64,000 bases of DNA. It comes from Rhizobium sp. BK418 (GTDB lineage Bacteria; Pseudomonadota; Alphaproteobacteria; Rhizobiales; Rhizobiaceae). The position numbers and the translations under genes are program-made. A model generated the notes under the pieces. That model did no database searches. It had not been told where the DNA came from and worked only from the letters and a program-made list of their open reading frames with translations. Positions 18,109-26,627 of this stretch are shown in pieces. The stretch lies in assembly GCF_004341105.1 (NCBI RefSeq), contig NZ_SLZK01000005.1:124001-188000 (forward strand). The letters run 5' to 3'. How positions within the stretch are numbered: the stretch's first letter is position 1; every line of letters begins with the position of its first letter.

Positions 18109-19302
18109 TCAACCGTTGATCGCAGCGACGATCTTCTTGGCCGCGTCATCCAGATCGTCGGCAGCCGTGATCGCCAGACCCGACTCGTTCAGGATCTTCT
18201 TGCCGAGCTCGACATTGGTGCCTTCGAGGCGAACGACGAGCGGAACCTTGAGACCGACTTCCTTGACAGCGGCAATAACGCCCTCAGCAATGACGTCGCA
18301 CTTCATGATGCCGCCGAAGATATTGACGAGAATGCCTTCGACCTTCGGGTCGGCCGTAATGATCTTGAAGGCTGCAGCAACCTTTTCCTTGCCGGCGCCA
18401 CCACCGACGTCGCAGAAGTTTGCCGGCTCCTTGCCGTAGAGCTTGATGATATCCATCGTCGCCATCGCAAGGCCTGCGCCGTTGACCATGCAGCCGATGT
18501 TGCCGTCGAGCGCCACGTAGGCGAGATCCCACTTGGAGGCCTCGATTTCCTTGGTGTCTTCTTCGGTCTCGTCGCGCAGCGCCTTGACGTCGTCATGGCG
18601 GAAGAGCGCGTTGCCGTCGAAGGAAACCTTGGCGTCGAGAACGCGCAGGTGGCCGTTGGTCATGACGATCAGCGGGTTGATTTCGAGAAGCGACATGTCC
18701 TTCTCGTCGAAGGCCTTGTAGAGGATCGGGAAGAGCGACTTGGCATCTTCGGCGGCAGCGCCGTCGAGAGCCAGCGCCTTGCAGATCTTCTCGACGTCGG
18801 CAGCGGTGACACCTGCAGCCGGATCGATAGCAATCGTGTGGATCTTCTCAGGTGTGTCATGGGCGACAGCCTCGATGTCCATGCCGCCTTCGGTCGAAAC
18901 GACGAAGGCAACCTTGCCGACCGAACGATCGACCAGCAGCGAGCAATAGAGCTCGCGAGAGATATCGGCGCCGTCTTCGATGTAGAGACGATTGACCTGT
19001 TTGCCGGCCGGGCCGGTCTGGGCGGTTACCAGCGTGTTGCCGAGCATTTCCTTGGCATTGGCAACGACGTCTTCGATCGAGCGAGCGAGACGCACGCCGC
19101 CCTTGGCTTCAGGCGAAAGTTCCTTGAACTTACCCTTGCCACGGCCGCCGGCATGGATCTGGCTCTTGACTACGTAAAGCGGGCCGGGAAGCGACTTGGC
19201 GGCAGCCTCGGCTTCGTCAGCCTTGAGGATAGCCACGCCTTCCGCAACCGGCGCGCCGTAGCTCTTCAGCAGAGCCTTGGCCTGATATTCATGAATGTTC
19301 AT
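18109..19302 (-). CDS. sucC: ADP-forming succinyl-CoA synthetase subunit beta
   Basis: ATP-grasp beta subunit of succinyl-CoA synthetase, giving the nucleotide-binding site. The 397 residues begin MNIHEYQAKALLKSYGAPV as in the family, and include KSQIHAGGRGKGKFK and the C-terminal NIFGGIMKCDVIAEGV. It lies 36 bases downstream of mdh on the same strand, so mdh-sucC is the head of the TCA operon. Its stop is followed after eight bases by the DUF1579 start. Confidence 0.97.
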   Translation of the reverse strand: MNIHEYQAKALLKSYGAPVAEGVAILKADEAEAAAKSLPGPLYVVKSQIHAGGRGKGKFKELSPEAKGGVRLARSIEDVVANAKEMLGNTLVTAQTGPAGKQVNRLYIEDGADISRELYCSLLVDRSVGKVAFVVSTEGGMDIEAVAHDTPEKIHTIAIDPAAGVTAADVEKICKALALDGAAAEDAKSLFPILYKAFDEKDMSLLEINPLIVMTNGHLRVLDAKVSFDGNALFRHDDVKALRDETEEDTKEIEASKWDLAYVALDGNIGCMVNGAGLAMATMDIIKLYGKEPANFCDVGGGAGKEKVAAAFKIITADPKVEGILVNIFGGIMKCDVIAEGVIAAVKEVGLKVPLVVRLEGTNVELGKKILNESGLAITAADDLDDAAKKIVAAING

Positions 19303-19338
19303 GGGTTTATCCCTGTTTCGATTGGGTCAGCGCACCGA

Positions 19339-20301
19339 TTACTTCAGGGCAGGTGCGATGTTGATGCAGGCCTCGCAGAGACCGGCAACGGCGCCGACGG
19401 ACTTGTCGAAGGCTTCCTTCTCGGTCTTGTTGAGGTCGATCTCGATAATGCGCTCGACACCGCCGGCACCGATGACCGTGGGCACGCCGACATACATGTC
19501 CTTGACGCCGTACTGGCCGGAGAGGTGTGCCGCGCAGGGCAGAACGCGCTTCTTGTCCTTGAGGTAGGATTCAGCCATTTCGATCGCCGAAGCGGCCGGA
19601 GCGTAGTAGGCGGAACCGGTCTTGAGCAGGCCGACGATTTCGGCGCCGCCGTCACGGGTGCGCTGGATGATTTCTTCGAGACGTTCCTTGGTGACCCAAC
19701 CCATGGTGACGAGGTCGGTCAGCGGAATGCCGGCAACCGTCGAGTAACGGGCGAGCGGCACCATCGTGTCGCCGTGACCACCGAGGACGAAAGCCGTGAC
19801 GTCCTGAACGGAAACGTTGAATTCCTTGGCAAGGAAAAGACGGAAGCGCGAGGAGTCGAGAACGCCGGCCATGCCGACGACCTTGTTGGCCGGAAGGCCT
19901 GAGAACTTCTGCAGCGCCCAGACCATGGCATCGAGCGGATTGGTAATGCAGATGACGAAAGCGTTCGGGGCATACTTCTTGATGCCGGCACCGACCTGCT
20001 CCATGACCTTGAGATTGATGCCGAGAAGATCGTCGCGACTCATGCCCGGCTTGCGCGGAACACCGGCGGTGACGATGCAGACATCGGCGCCTTCGATCGC
20101 GGAATAGTCGCTGGCGCCAGTCAGGTTCGCGTCGAAGCCCTCGACCGGGGAGGACTGTGCGATGTCGAGACTCTTGCCCTGGGGAATGCCGTCAGCAATG
20201 TCGAAGAGGACGATGTCGCCCAGCTCCTTCAGGCCGGCGAGATGCGCCAGCGTGCCACCAATCATGCCAGAACCGATGAGTGCGATCTTGTTACGCGCCA
20301 T
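19339..20301 (-). CDS. mdh: Malate dehydrogenase
   Basis: NAD-dependent malate dehydrogenase of the LDH-like type found in alphaproteobacteria; it makes oxaloacetate. The 320 residues start MARNKIALIGSGMIGGTLAHL with the GxGxxG motif. They contain the substrate-binding Arg segment TAGVPRKPGMSRDDL and the catalytic His in LGGHGDTMVPL. It is the first gene of the mdh-suc block; the upstream region to 20475 holds a perfect palindrome and A/T-rich DNA that should include the promoter. In rhizobia, mdh-sucCDAB is known to be transcribed together. Confidence 0.97.
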   Translation of the reverse strand: MARNKIALIGSGMIGGTLAHLAGLKELGDIVLFDIADGIPQGKSLDIAQSSPVEGFDANLTGASDYSAIEGADVCIVTAGVPRKPGMSRDDLLGINLKVMEQVGAGIKKYAPNAFVICITNPLDAMVWALQKFSGLPANKVVGMAGVLDSSRFRLFLAKEFNVSVQDVTAFVLGGHGDTMVPLARYSTVAGIPLTDLVTMGWVTKERLEEIIQRTRDGGAEIVGLLKTGSAYYAPAASAIEMAESYLKDKKRVLPCAAHLSGQYGVKDMYVGVPTVIGAGGVERIIEIDLNKTEKEAFDKSVGAVAGLCEACINIAPALK

Positions 20302-20440
20302 TTCGCTTTTCCTTTGCGATCAAAATCCGTCGGGCGACGCGCGGGCATCGCCCAATGCCGCAATCGCATAGACCTAAAGCCCAAAAATGGCAATCGATTA
20401 TTTTTGATGTAGGAATTTCAATCGTTTAGATATTAAAATT

Positions 20441-20456
20441 CTTACGTAAACGTAAG
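20441..20456. promoter_or_regulatory. Perfect palindrome upstream of mdh (possible operator)
   Basis: CTTACGT-AA-ACGTAAG is a perfect two-fold symmetric 16-mer. It lies 140 bases upstream of the mdh start, in A/T-rich DNA that contrasts with the GC-rich coding sequence. The symmetry is seen; the regulator is unknown. Confidence 0.45.
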
Positions 20457-20475
20457 ATAAATTGTCAGAAAAGTG

Positions 20476-21639
20476 TTATTCGGCAGCCCGCCGCTCACGG
20501 TGCGCAGCAAGATACTCCGCACTTCTCATTTCGAAGAGACGCGATGCCGTACGGTCGAATTCGAAGCCCTCGGTCCCCTGTCTTTCGACGAGAAGATCCT
20601 CCGGCATGGCGGCGGCTGAAACGTAAAGACGGATGCCGTGATCGTAGAGCGTATCGATCAGAATGATAAAGCGTTTGATCTGGTTTCGCTTTTCCGGGCC
20701 AAGCAAGGGAACGTGCTCGAGAAAGATCGTATCGAAGCGTTCGGAGATGGCCAGAAAATCGGCTGCACCTAGCGGCTTATCGCAGAGATCGGCGAAGGAG
20801 AAACGCGCCATCCGGTCTGCAGCAAGTGGTACATGGATGGCCCGGCCCTTCATGGGGATTTCCACCGACTGCGCCTTGCGGCCATGCAGTGCCTGTGTCC
20901 ACAAGGCGTCCATCGCCATGTCGGTGCGCTCGTCGATCGGAACGAGATAGATCGGCTGGCTATTCAGTTTTTCCATCCGGTAGTCGGTCGCGGAATCGAG
21001 GGTGACGATTTCGACATGCTTCTTGAGAAGGCCGACGAAGGGCAGGAAAAGCCCACGATTGAGGCCGTCCTTGTAGAGATTGTCGGGCTCGACATTCGAA
21101 GTCGCCACCAGCACGCAACCGCGTTCGAAAAGCTCGGAAAACAGCCGCGACAGGATCATCGCATCGGCAATGTCGGTGACCGTGAACTCGTCGAAGCACA
21201 GAAGCTCCGCCTCCTCGAAAAGGGCCGCGGCAACCGGCGGTACCGGATCGGCCTGCTTTGTCTCACCATTCTTCAGCTTCTGCCGGTGGGCGGCGATGCG
21301 ATTGTGAACATCGGCCATGAATTCGTGGAAATGCGCGCGCCGCTTCTTCCGGCAGGGCGCCATCGCAAAGAACATGTCCATGAGCATCGTCTTGCCGCGC
21401 CCGACGCTGCCATGGATATAGAGACCCCTGATGCCGGGCTCGGCCTTCTTCTTGGAGGCAAACAGCCAGCCGAGCGCACTGCTCTTGGCCGCCGGCTGCT
21501 TCTGCTTAAGGGAAGTAAGCACCCGGTCAAGGCACTTGGCTACATCCATCTGGGCAGAATCAGCCTGTAGCGTCCCCGAAGCGGCCAGCGATTTGAGCTG
21601 CTCGATAACGCTGTGCGAATAGTCTGGTATTGGCTGCAT
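20476..21639 (-). CDS. zapE: Cell division protein ZapE (AFG1-like ATPase)
   Basis: AAA+ ATPase of the AFG1/ZapE family, linked to FtsZ ring stability in bacteria and to mitochondrial protein quality control in eukaryotes. The 387 residues have Walker A GSVGRGKTMLMDMFF and Walker B LLCFDEFTVTD, followed by the sensor region ATSNVEPDNLYKDGL. ATG 21639 (MQPIPDYSHS) is chosen over an upstream in-frame start. It lies upstream of mdh on the same strand with a 174-base spacer, and downstream of the Inh-type lipoprotein gene. Confidence 0.9.
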   Translation of the reverse strand: MQPIPDYSHSVIEQLKSLAASGTLQADSAQMDVAKCLDRVLTSLKQKQPAAKSSALGWLFASKKKAEPGIRGLYIHGSVGRGKTMLMDMFFAMAPCRKKRRAHFHEFMADVHNRIAAHRQKLKNGETKQADPVPPVAAALFEEAELLCFDEFTVTDIADAMILSRLFSELFERGCVLVATSNVEPDNLYKDGLNRGLFLPFVGLLKKHVEIVTLDSATDYRMEKLNSQPIYLVPIDERTDMAMDALWTQALHGRKAQSVEIPMKGRAIHVPLAADRMARFSFADLCDKPLGAADFLAISERFDTIFLEHVPLLGPEKRNQIKRFIILIDTLYDHGIRLYVSAAAMPEDLLVERQGTEGFEFDRTASRLFEMRSAEYLAAHRERRAAE

Positions 21640-21687
21640 CAGGGCTCGTCCGCCTATACGTAACCGGCGGACTCCCACCGGATTGTC

Positions 21688-22197
21688 TTACCGGCTGAGG
21701 TTGATCGGCTGTCCGGTCGAAGTCTGACCGTTGAAGCTGTTGTCGGCAACCTTGTAGACCGAACCGATCTGGTTGCCGCTGCGATCTTTGAGCAGAACCT
21801 GCTTGCCGGACACTTCCCAAGAGCCCATGGCCGTCAGCTCGCCCACACAACCACGCGTACCGCCACGCGAGCCGCTGCCGAGATTGGTAAGCGTCAGGAA
21901 CATGTCGCAGGTGCCGTTGACACGCCAGCTGCCGACCATCGATTCCTTGGTGACGTCCATGGCAGCAGTCGGCGCGGCACCACCCTGCTGGACACCGCCC
22001 ATCGGCGCCGTCGAGGCTGGTGCGGCAGGAAACTGCCCGGTCGGCGGAGGTAGTTGGCCGCCCTGTACGGAGGGAACCGGCTGCGCGGTCAGCGGCGGAG
22101 GCGCACTATTACTGCTGTAATCATATGAGGTGCGTTGGCATCCTGCCAAGGCCAAAGCGGCCGTCAAACCCGTCACCACATATCGCAACTGCATCAT
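21688..22197 (-). CDS. Outer-membrane lipoprotein with AprI/Inh-type inhibitor domain
   Basis: A lipoprotein of about 169 residues with lipobox LALAGC near residue 20, a Pro/Gly/Ala-rich linker (about 25-80), and a C-terminal beta-barrel domain of the AprI/Inh metalloprotease-inhibitor type (SMVGSWRVNGTCDMFLTLTNLG, then GSWEVSGKQVLLKD). It resembles Brucella Omp19, which inhibits proteases. The start is GTG ATG ATG after AGGAG: ATG 22197 or ATG 22194. The downstream gene is zapE, 48 bases away. Function as a protease inhibitor is inferred from the family. Confidence 0.8.
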   Translation of the reverse strand: MMQLRYVVTGLTAALALAGCQRTSYDYSSNSAPPPLTAQPVPSVQGGQLPPPTGQFPAAPASTAPMGGVQQGGAAPTAAMDVTKESMVGSWRVNGTCDMFLTLTNLGSGSRGGTRGCVGELTAMGSWEVSGKQVLLKDRSGNQIGSVYKVADNSFNGQTSTGQPINLSR

Positions 22198-22370
22198 CAC
22201 ACTCCTGATCTTCGACTCTTGCCCTAAGGCTTGCGCGCAATCACGGCGGAATTATCGTGAAAGGCTGTATTGAATCAAGCCGGCGCACGGAGAATTTGTG
22301 CCATGGCGGGAACCAACCCTAACGGCGGGACAAAATTGGCACAATCGACAGTAAATCAAGGATCCGTGAA

Positions 22371-22396
22371 AGAAAACGGGCCGCTCGAGGCGGCCC
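22371..22396 (-). terminator. Rho-independent terminator of sdhCDAB
   Basis: Seven-base stem GGGCCGC / GCGGCCC with a five-base loop, followed leftward by GTTTTC. It starts ten bases after the sdhB stop. Confidence 0.8.
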
Positions 22397-22405
22397 TGTA
22401 TTTCG

Positions 22406-23185
22406 TTATACGCGACGCTCGACCATCATCTTCTTGATTTCAGCGATTGCCTTGGCCGGGTTCAGGCCCTTTGGGCAGGTCTGCGCGCAGTTCATGATCG
22501 TGTGGCAACGATAGAGGCGGAACGGATCTTCGAGATTGTCGAGGCGTTCGCCGGTCGCCTCGTCTCTGGAATCGATCAGCCAGCGATAGGCCTGCAGCAG
22601 GACGGCCGGACCGAGGTAACGGTCGCCATTCCACCAATAGCTCGGACAGGAGGTCGAGCAGCAGGCGCAGAGGATGCACTCATAGAGGCCGTCGAGCTTC
22701 TGACGATCCTCATGGCTCTGCTTCCATTCCTTGGCAGGCGTCGGCGAAACCGTCTTCAGCCAGGGCTCGATAGAGCGATGCTGGGCATAAAAGTTGCTGA
22801 GATCCGGAACCAGGTCCTTGACCACAGGCATATGCGGCAGCGGATAGATCTTCACCGTTCCCTTGATGTCGTCCATGCCCTTGGTGCAGGCAAGGGTATT
22901 CGTGCCGTCGATATTCATCGCACAGGAACCGCAGATGCCTTCACGACAGGAACGGCGCAGCGTCAGCGTCGGATCGATCTTGTTCTTGATATAGAGAAGC
23001 GCATCGAGAACCATCGGGCCGCAATCGTCGACATCGACGTAGAACGTGTCGATCGACGGGTTCTGGCCATCATCCGGGCTCCAGCGATAGACGCGGAATT
23101 CACGGGTGTTCTTGGCACCCGCCGGCTTCGGCCACACCTTGCCTTCGCGCATCTGGGAATTCTTGGGAAGAGCGAGTTCAACCAT
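22406..23185 (-). CDS. sdhB: Succinate dehydrogenase iron-sulfur subunit
   Basis: Three-cluster Fe-S subunit of complex II; it moves electrons from SdhA FAD to ubiquinone. The 259 residues show the 2Fe-2S motif CREGICGSC with the later partner Cys. The C-terminal ferredoxin domain has CILCACCSTSCPS for the 4Fe-4S cluster and CHTIMNCAQTCPKG for the 3Fe-4S cluster. It is the last gene of the leftward sdhC-sdhD-sdhA-sdhB operon, 15 bases after sdhA, and precedes a terminator. Confidence 0.97.
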   Translation of the reverse strand: MVELALPKNSQMREGKVWPKPAGAKNTREFRVYRWSPDDGQNPSIDTFYVDVDDCGPMVLDALLYIKNKIDPTLTLRRSCREGICGSCAMNIDGTNTLACTKGMDDIKGTVKIYPLPHMPVVKDLVPDLSNFYAQHRSIEPWLKTVSPTPAKEWKQSHEDRQKLDGLYECILCACCSTSCPSYWWNGDRYLGPAVLLQAYRWLIDSRDEATGERLDNLEDPFRLYRCHTIMNCAQTCPKGLNPAKAIAEIKKMMVERRV

Positions 23186-23200
23186 GTCAGGTTCCTCTGA

Positions 23201-25039
23201 TCAGTATACGCGGGCCTTCGGCTCGATCTTGTGAGGATCGATGCCGTCTGCGATGAGGTCGGTGTGGACAGGCCGGTAATCGAGCTTCACGTCGCCCGCC
23301 TCGTTCACCCAGGCCAGCGTGTGCTTGCGCCAGTTGGCGTCGTCGCGGCCTGCGAAGGGGCCTGACGTATAATCTTCACGGGCATGCGAGCCGCGGCTTT
23401 CCTTACGGGCTTCGGCGCCGTAGATCGTCGTGATGGCGTTGGCCATCAGGTTCTGCAGTTCCAGCGTCTCGACGAGATCGGAGTTCCAGATCATCGAGCG
23501 GTCGGTGACCTTGATGTCCTTGAGCTCGCCCCAGATTTCCGAGAGACGACGGCAACCTGATTCCAGCGATTCCTGCGTACGGAACACCGCTGCGTCTTCC
23601 TGCATGGCGCGCTGCATCTTCTCGCGCAGCACCGCGGTCGGCGTGCCGCCATTGGCGTGACGCAGACCGTCGAAACGATCCATGATCTTGTCACATGCAG
23701 CCGTGTTGAGCGCCGGCACTGGTTCGTTACGGTCGATAACCTCACCTGCTCGGATTGCAGCGGCACGCCCGAACACCACGAGGTCGATCAGCGAATTGGA
23801 ACCCAGGCGGTTGGCGCCGTGAACCGACGCACAGCCTGCTTCACCGACAGCCATCAGGCCAGGCGCAACCCGTCCTGGATTGGAACTATCGGCATTCAAC
23901 ACTTCGCCCCAGAAGTTCGTCGGGATGCCGCCCATGTTGTAATGCACGGTCGGCAGAACCGGGATTGGTTCGCGGGTCACGTCAACGCCGGCAAAGATCT
24001 TGGCACTCTCGGAAATACCCGGGAGGCGCTCGTGCAGAACGGCCGGATCGAGATGATCGAGATGCAGGAAGATATGATCCTTGTTCCTGCCGACGCCACG
24101 GCCTTCACGAATTTCCAGCGTCATGCAGCGCGAAACGACGTCGCGTGAGGCCAGGTCCTTGGCCGATGGCGCATAGCGCTCCATGAAACGCTCGCCTTCG
24201 GCATTGACGAGATAACCGCCTTCGCCGCGCGCGCCTTCGGTGATCAGACAGCCGGAGCCGTAGATGCCGGTCGGATGGAACTGCACGAATTCCATATCCT
24301 GCAGCGGTAGGCCAGCACGGGCCACCATGCCACCGCCGTCGCCGGTGCAGGTGTGAGCCGAGGTCGCCGAGAAATAGGCGCGGCCGTAACCGCCGGTCGC
24401 CAGCACCACCATTTTGGCGGCAAAGCGATGGATCGAGCCGTCATCCAGGCACCAGGCGACGACGCCGGTGCAACGGCCGTCATCGGACATGATGAGATCG
24501 AGCGCGAAATATTCAACGAAGAATTCGGCGTTGTTGCGCAGCGACTGGCCATAGAGCGTGTGCAGGATGGCGTGGCCGGTACGGTCGGCGACAGCGCAGG
24601 TGCGCTGCACCGGCGGGCCTTCGCCGAAGTTCTGCATGTGGCCGCCGAACGGGCGCTGGTAGATCTTGCCTTCCTCGTTGCGCGAGAAGGGCACACCATA
24701 ATGTTCAAGTTCGTAGACGGCCTTCGGCGCTTCCATCACCATGTACTGCATGGCGTCCACATCGCCGAGCCAGTCGGAACCCTTGACGGTGTCGTACAGG
24801 TGCCACTGCCAGCTGTCGGGCGTCATGTTCTGCAGCGAGGCGGCGATGCCGCCCTGGGCGGCAACGGTGTGCGAGCGAGTCGGGAATACCTTGGTGATAC
24901 AGGCGGTGCGGAAGCCCTGTTCGGCCATGCCGAGCGTGGCACGCAGGCCGGCGCCGCCGGCGCCGACGACGATCACGTCATAGGAATGGTCGACATAGTT
25001 GTAGGCCTTCCCATTCTGAGCGGGTGAAGACGTTGCCAT
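23201..25039 (-). CDS. sdhA: Succinate dehydrogenase flavoprotein subunit
   Basis: FAD-carrying catalytic subunit of succinate dehydrogenase. Of the 612 residues, GAGGAGLRA binds FAD, and the covalent FAD-histidine lies in SHTVAAQGGI. Substrate-site residues fall in the ATGGYGRAYFS region and HxGANRLGSNSL. Family hallmarks HGANRLGSNSLIDLVVFGR and YNMGGIPTN are intact. It sits between sdhD (seven-base gap) and sdhB (15-base gap). This protein is in the membrane-bound complex II with SdhB, SdhC and SdhD. Confidence 0.98.
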   Translation of the reverse strand: MATSSPAQNGKAYNYVDHSYDVIVVGAGGAGLRATLGMAEQGFRTACITKVFPTRSHTVAAQGGIAASLQNMTPDSWQWHLYDTVKGSDWLGDVDAMQYMVMEAPKAVYELEHYGVPFSRNEEGKIYQRPFGGHMQNFGEGPPVQRTCAVADRTGHAILHTLYGQSLRNNAEFFVEYFALDLIMSDDGRCTGVVAWCLDDGSIHRFAAKMVVLATGGYGRAYFSATSAHTCTGDGGGMVARAGLPLQDMEFVQFHPTGIYGSGCLITEGARGEGGYLVNAEGERFMERYAPSAKDLASRDVVSRCMTLEIREGRGVGRNKDHIFLHLDHLDPAVLHERLPGISESAKIFAGVDVTREPIPVLPTVHYNMGGIPTNFWGEVLNADSSNPGRVAPGLMAVGEAGCASVHGANRLGSNSLIDLVVFGRAAAIRAGEVIDRNEPVPALNTAACDKIMDRFDGLRHANGGTPTAVLREKMQRAMQEDAAVFRTQESLESGCRRLSEIWGELKDIKVTDRSMIWNSDLVETLELQNLMANAITTIYGAEARKESRGSHAREDYTSGPFAGRDDANWRKHTLAWVNEAGDVKLDYRPVHTDLIADGIDPHKIEPKARVY

Positions 25040-25046
25040 GATGCGG

Positions 25047-25427
25047 TTATCCTACGAATGCAATTTTCAGAATGGCGAAGAGACAGAGGCCGGCGATCAG
25101 AACCGCGAAGAACGTATTCAGCATCAGAAGCAGCAGTTTGCCGATCTCGCCGTGAACGTAGTCTTCGATGATGACCTGCATGCCGAGCTTCATGTGAATA
25201 GTGCCAGAGATGACCATCAGACCCATGACGACGGCGACAAATGGGTTCGAGAGAGCACGAACCACATCGGCATAAGGCGCGCCGGCATAGACGATCATAA
25301 AGATGACGAAGAAAATGATGAGCGGGATGTTGGAGACAGCCGTCAGGCGCTGGCGCCAGAAATGATCGGTGCCTTCCTTGGCGGAGCCGAGGCCGCGAAC
25401 CTTGCCCAGAGGAGTGCGCATATCCAT
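25047..25427 (-). CDS. sdhD: Succinate dehydrogenase hydrophobic membrane anchor subunit
   Basis: A 126-residue membrane anchor of complex II with three transmembrane helices (about residues 32-54, 58-80 and 99-121). The family residues HFWRQRLTAVSNIPL near the start and HMKLGMQVIIEDYVHGE in the middle are typical of SdhD and supply the haem/quinone region. ATG 25427 starts MDMRTPLGKVRG. It follows sdhC by 11 bases and precedes sdhA by seven. Confidence 0.95.
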   Translation of the reverse strand: MDMRTPLGKVRGLGSAKEGTDHFWRQRLTAVSNIPLIIFFVIFMIVYAGAPYADVVRALSNPFVAVVMGLMVISGTIHMKLGMQVIIEDYVHGEIGKLLLLMLNTFFAVLIAGLCLFAILKIAFVG

Positions 25428-25438
25428 GAGTGCGACCT

Positions 25439-25831
25439 TTAGAAGCGAATGATGAAGCCGAGCACCCAGACCAGGACGGTCAGGCAGAGCGATCCGATAA
25501 CATTGGCAATGGCGAGCTTGGTGGAGAATTCCTTCTCGAAACCGTGTCCAAGATCCCACATCAGGTGGCGAAAGCCGCCGAGCATGTGATGGAGCAGGGC
25601 CCAGGTATAACCGAGCAGGACGAGCTTGCCGATGATGCTGCCAAGCACCCAGTTGGCCCAGTCGTAATAGGCCTGGCCGGAAGCGGCGGCGATCAGCCAC
25701 CACGCAACCAGCAGCGTGCCGAGATAAAGTGCGCCACCGGTAATACGGTGAACGATCGACATGACCATGGTGGGGATTGGCTTATAAATTTGCAGATGCG
25801 GCGACAGGGGCCGGTTTGTCACATTCGCCAT
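25439..25831 (-). CDS. sdhC: Succinate dehydrogenase cytochrome b556 subunit
   Basis: A 130-residue membrane anchor subunit of complex II, first gene of the operon. The start MANVTNRPLSPHLQIYKPIPT, the SIVHRITGGALY segment and HHMLGGFRHLMWDLGHGFE with the haem-ligand His are diagnostic. Three transmembrane helices are visible. The operon promoter must lie in the 301-base region to its right (25832-26132). Confidence 0.96.
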   Translation of the reverse strand: MANVTNRPLSPHLQIYKPIPTMVMSIVHRITGGALYLGTLLVAWWLIAAASGQAYYDWANWVLGSIIGKLVLLGYTWALLHHMLGGFRHLMWDLGHGFEKEFSTKLAIANVIGSLCLTVLVWVLGFIIRF

Positions 25832-26132
25832 CAGAACCTCGCGGCGTCTTCTCTTTGCCCTTGATGTCAGGGGCTTTTCTCAGTCAACCACACGAATGAC
25901 AAAATTCTGTGTGCGTTGCATCAACCGACGTTTAATCACCGAAATCCCTGACGACAAGCATAATCGCTGCCTGCATTTAATTTAATCGATTCACGTTGCC
26001 GCGAAGTTTTCATGGCCGCGAAACTCAGATCTTTAGCTCATTTTTTAAGCTGACCAAACGCCTGCGTGGACAAGATCAGCCTTTTGGCGCAATCTGGCGT
26101 TAACGATTTGTTAGTGCTTCGGAGTTTGGTCC
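25832..26132. other. Intergenic region between sdhC and a divergent secreted-protein gene
   Basis: Gene-free stretch of 301 bases, A/T-rich in its centre. The leftward sdhCDAB promoter should lie here, but I cannot fix a clear pair of boxes. The rightward promoter of the 26133 gene contains a near-CtrA box at 26100. No convincing short coding sequence is seen. Confidence 0.6.
26100..26114 (+). promoter_or_regulatory. Near-consensus CtrA box
   Basis: TTAA-CGATTTG-TTAG differs by one base from TTAA-N7-TTAA. It is 18 bases before the downstream start codon, which is close for activation and would fit repression or overlap with the -10 region. Confidence 0.3.
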
Positions 26133-26627
26133 ATGTTTCCCAGTCTGTCCAAGGCCACTCTGGCTCTTTTCACTATGCTTGTGACGCTTCCTGCCACGGC
26201 CGCAGAACGCCATTTTGACCATCGTTTTTCGCGCCACCAGGGCTTTAACGACGGCCTATTCCTCGGCAGACGTACGCACTGGGATAGCGGCCTGCACTTC
26301 ACCCGCGGCAACGTCATCGGCTATCGCCCTCGCAGCCATTTGCTGAAACGCTTTGATTACCCTTCGGCAAATCGATACGGCCGCAACAATATCGTCGTCA
26401 TTGCCTCGCAACCCCAGACCTATGATCCGCCCTACGGGAGCAACGGCCTCTATTCCGGGTCATCCTATGCCTACCAGACTGATGGAGGCACCTATGTCGG
26501 CGGCGACGGATATTATCGGGTGGCTGAACCTGCGCGCGAGCTCGCGCCAAAAGCCAAGGTCATCGATATCGGCATTGCCGATGATCCCTGCTCCTATGAG
26601 GCCAATGTCTGCGTCATCAGGCCTTAG
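26133..26627 (+). CDS. Small exported hypothetical protein
   Basis: I do not recognise the family. The 164-residue product has an N-terminal signal peptide (about residues 1-23, ending TLPATAAE). The mature region is rich in Gly, Tyr, Arg and Asn (GSNGLYSGSSYAYQTDGGTYVGG), like many rhizobial cell-envelope proteins. Two cysteines near the C-terminus (DPCSYEANVC) could pair. It is divergent from sdhC, and its last four bases overlap the end of the convergent methyltransferase gene. A near-CtrA box overlaps its promoter. Confidence 0.75.
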   Translation: MFPSLSKATLALFTMLVTLPATAAERHFDHRFSRHQGFNDGLFLGRRTHWDSGLHFTRGNVIGYRPRSHLLKRFDYPSANRYGRNNIVVIASQPQTYDPPYGSNGLYSGSSYAYQTDGGTYVGGDGYYRVAEPARELAPKAKVIDIGIADDPCSYEANVCVIRP

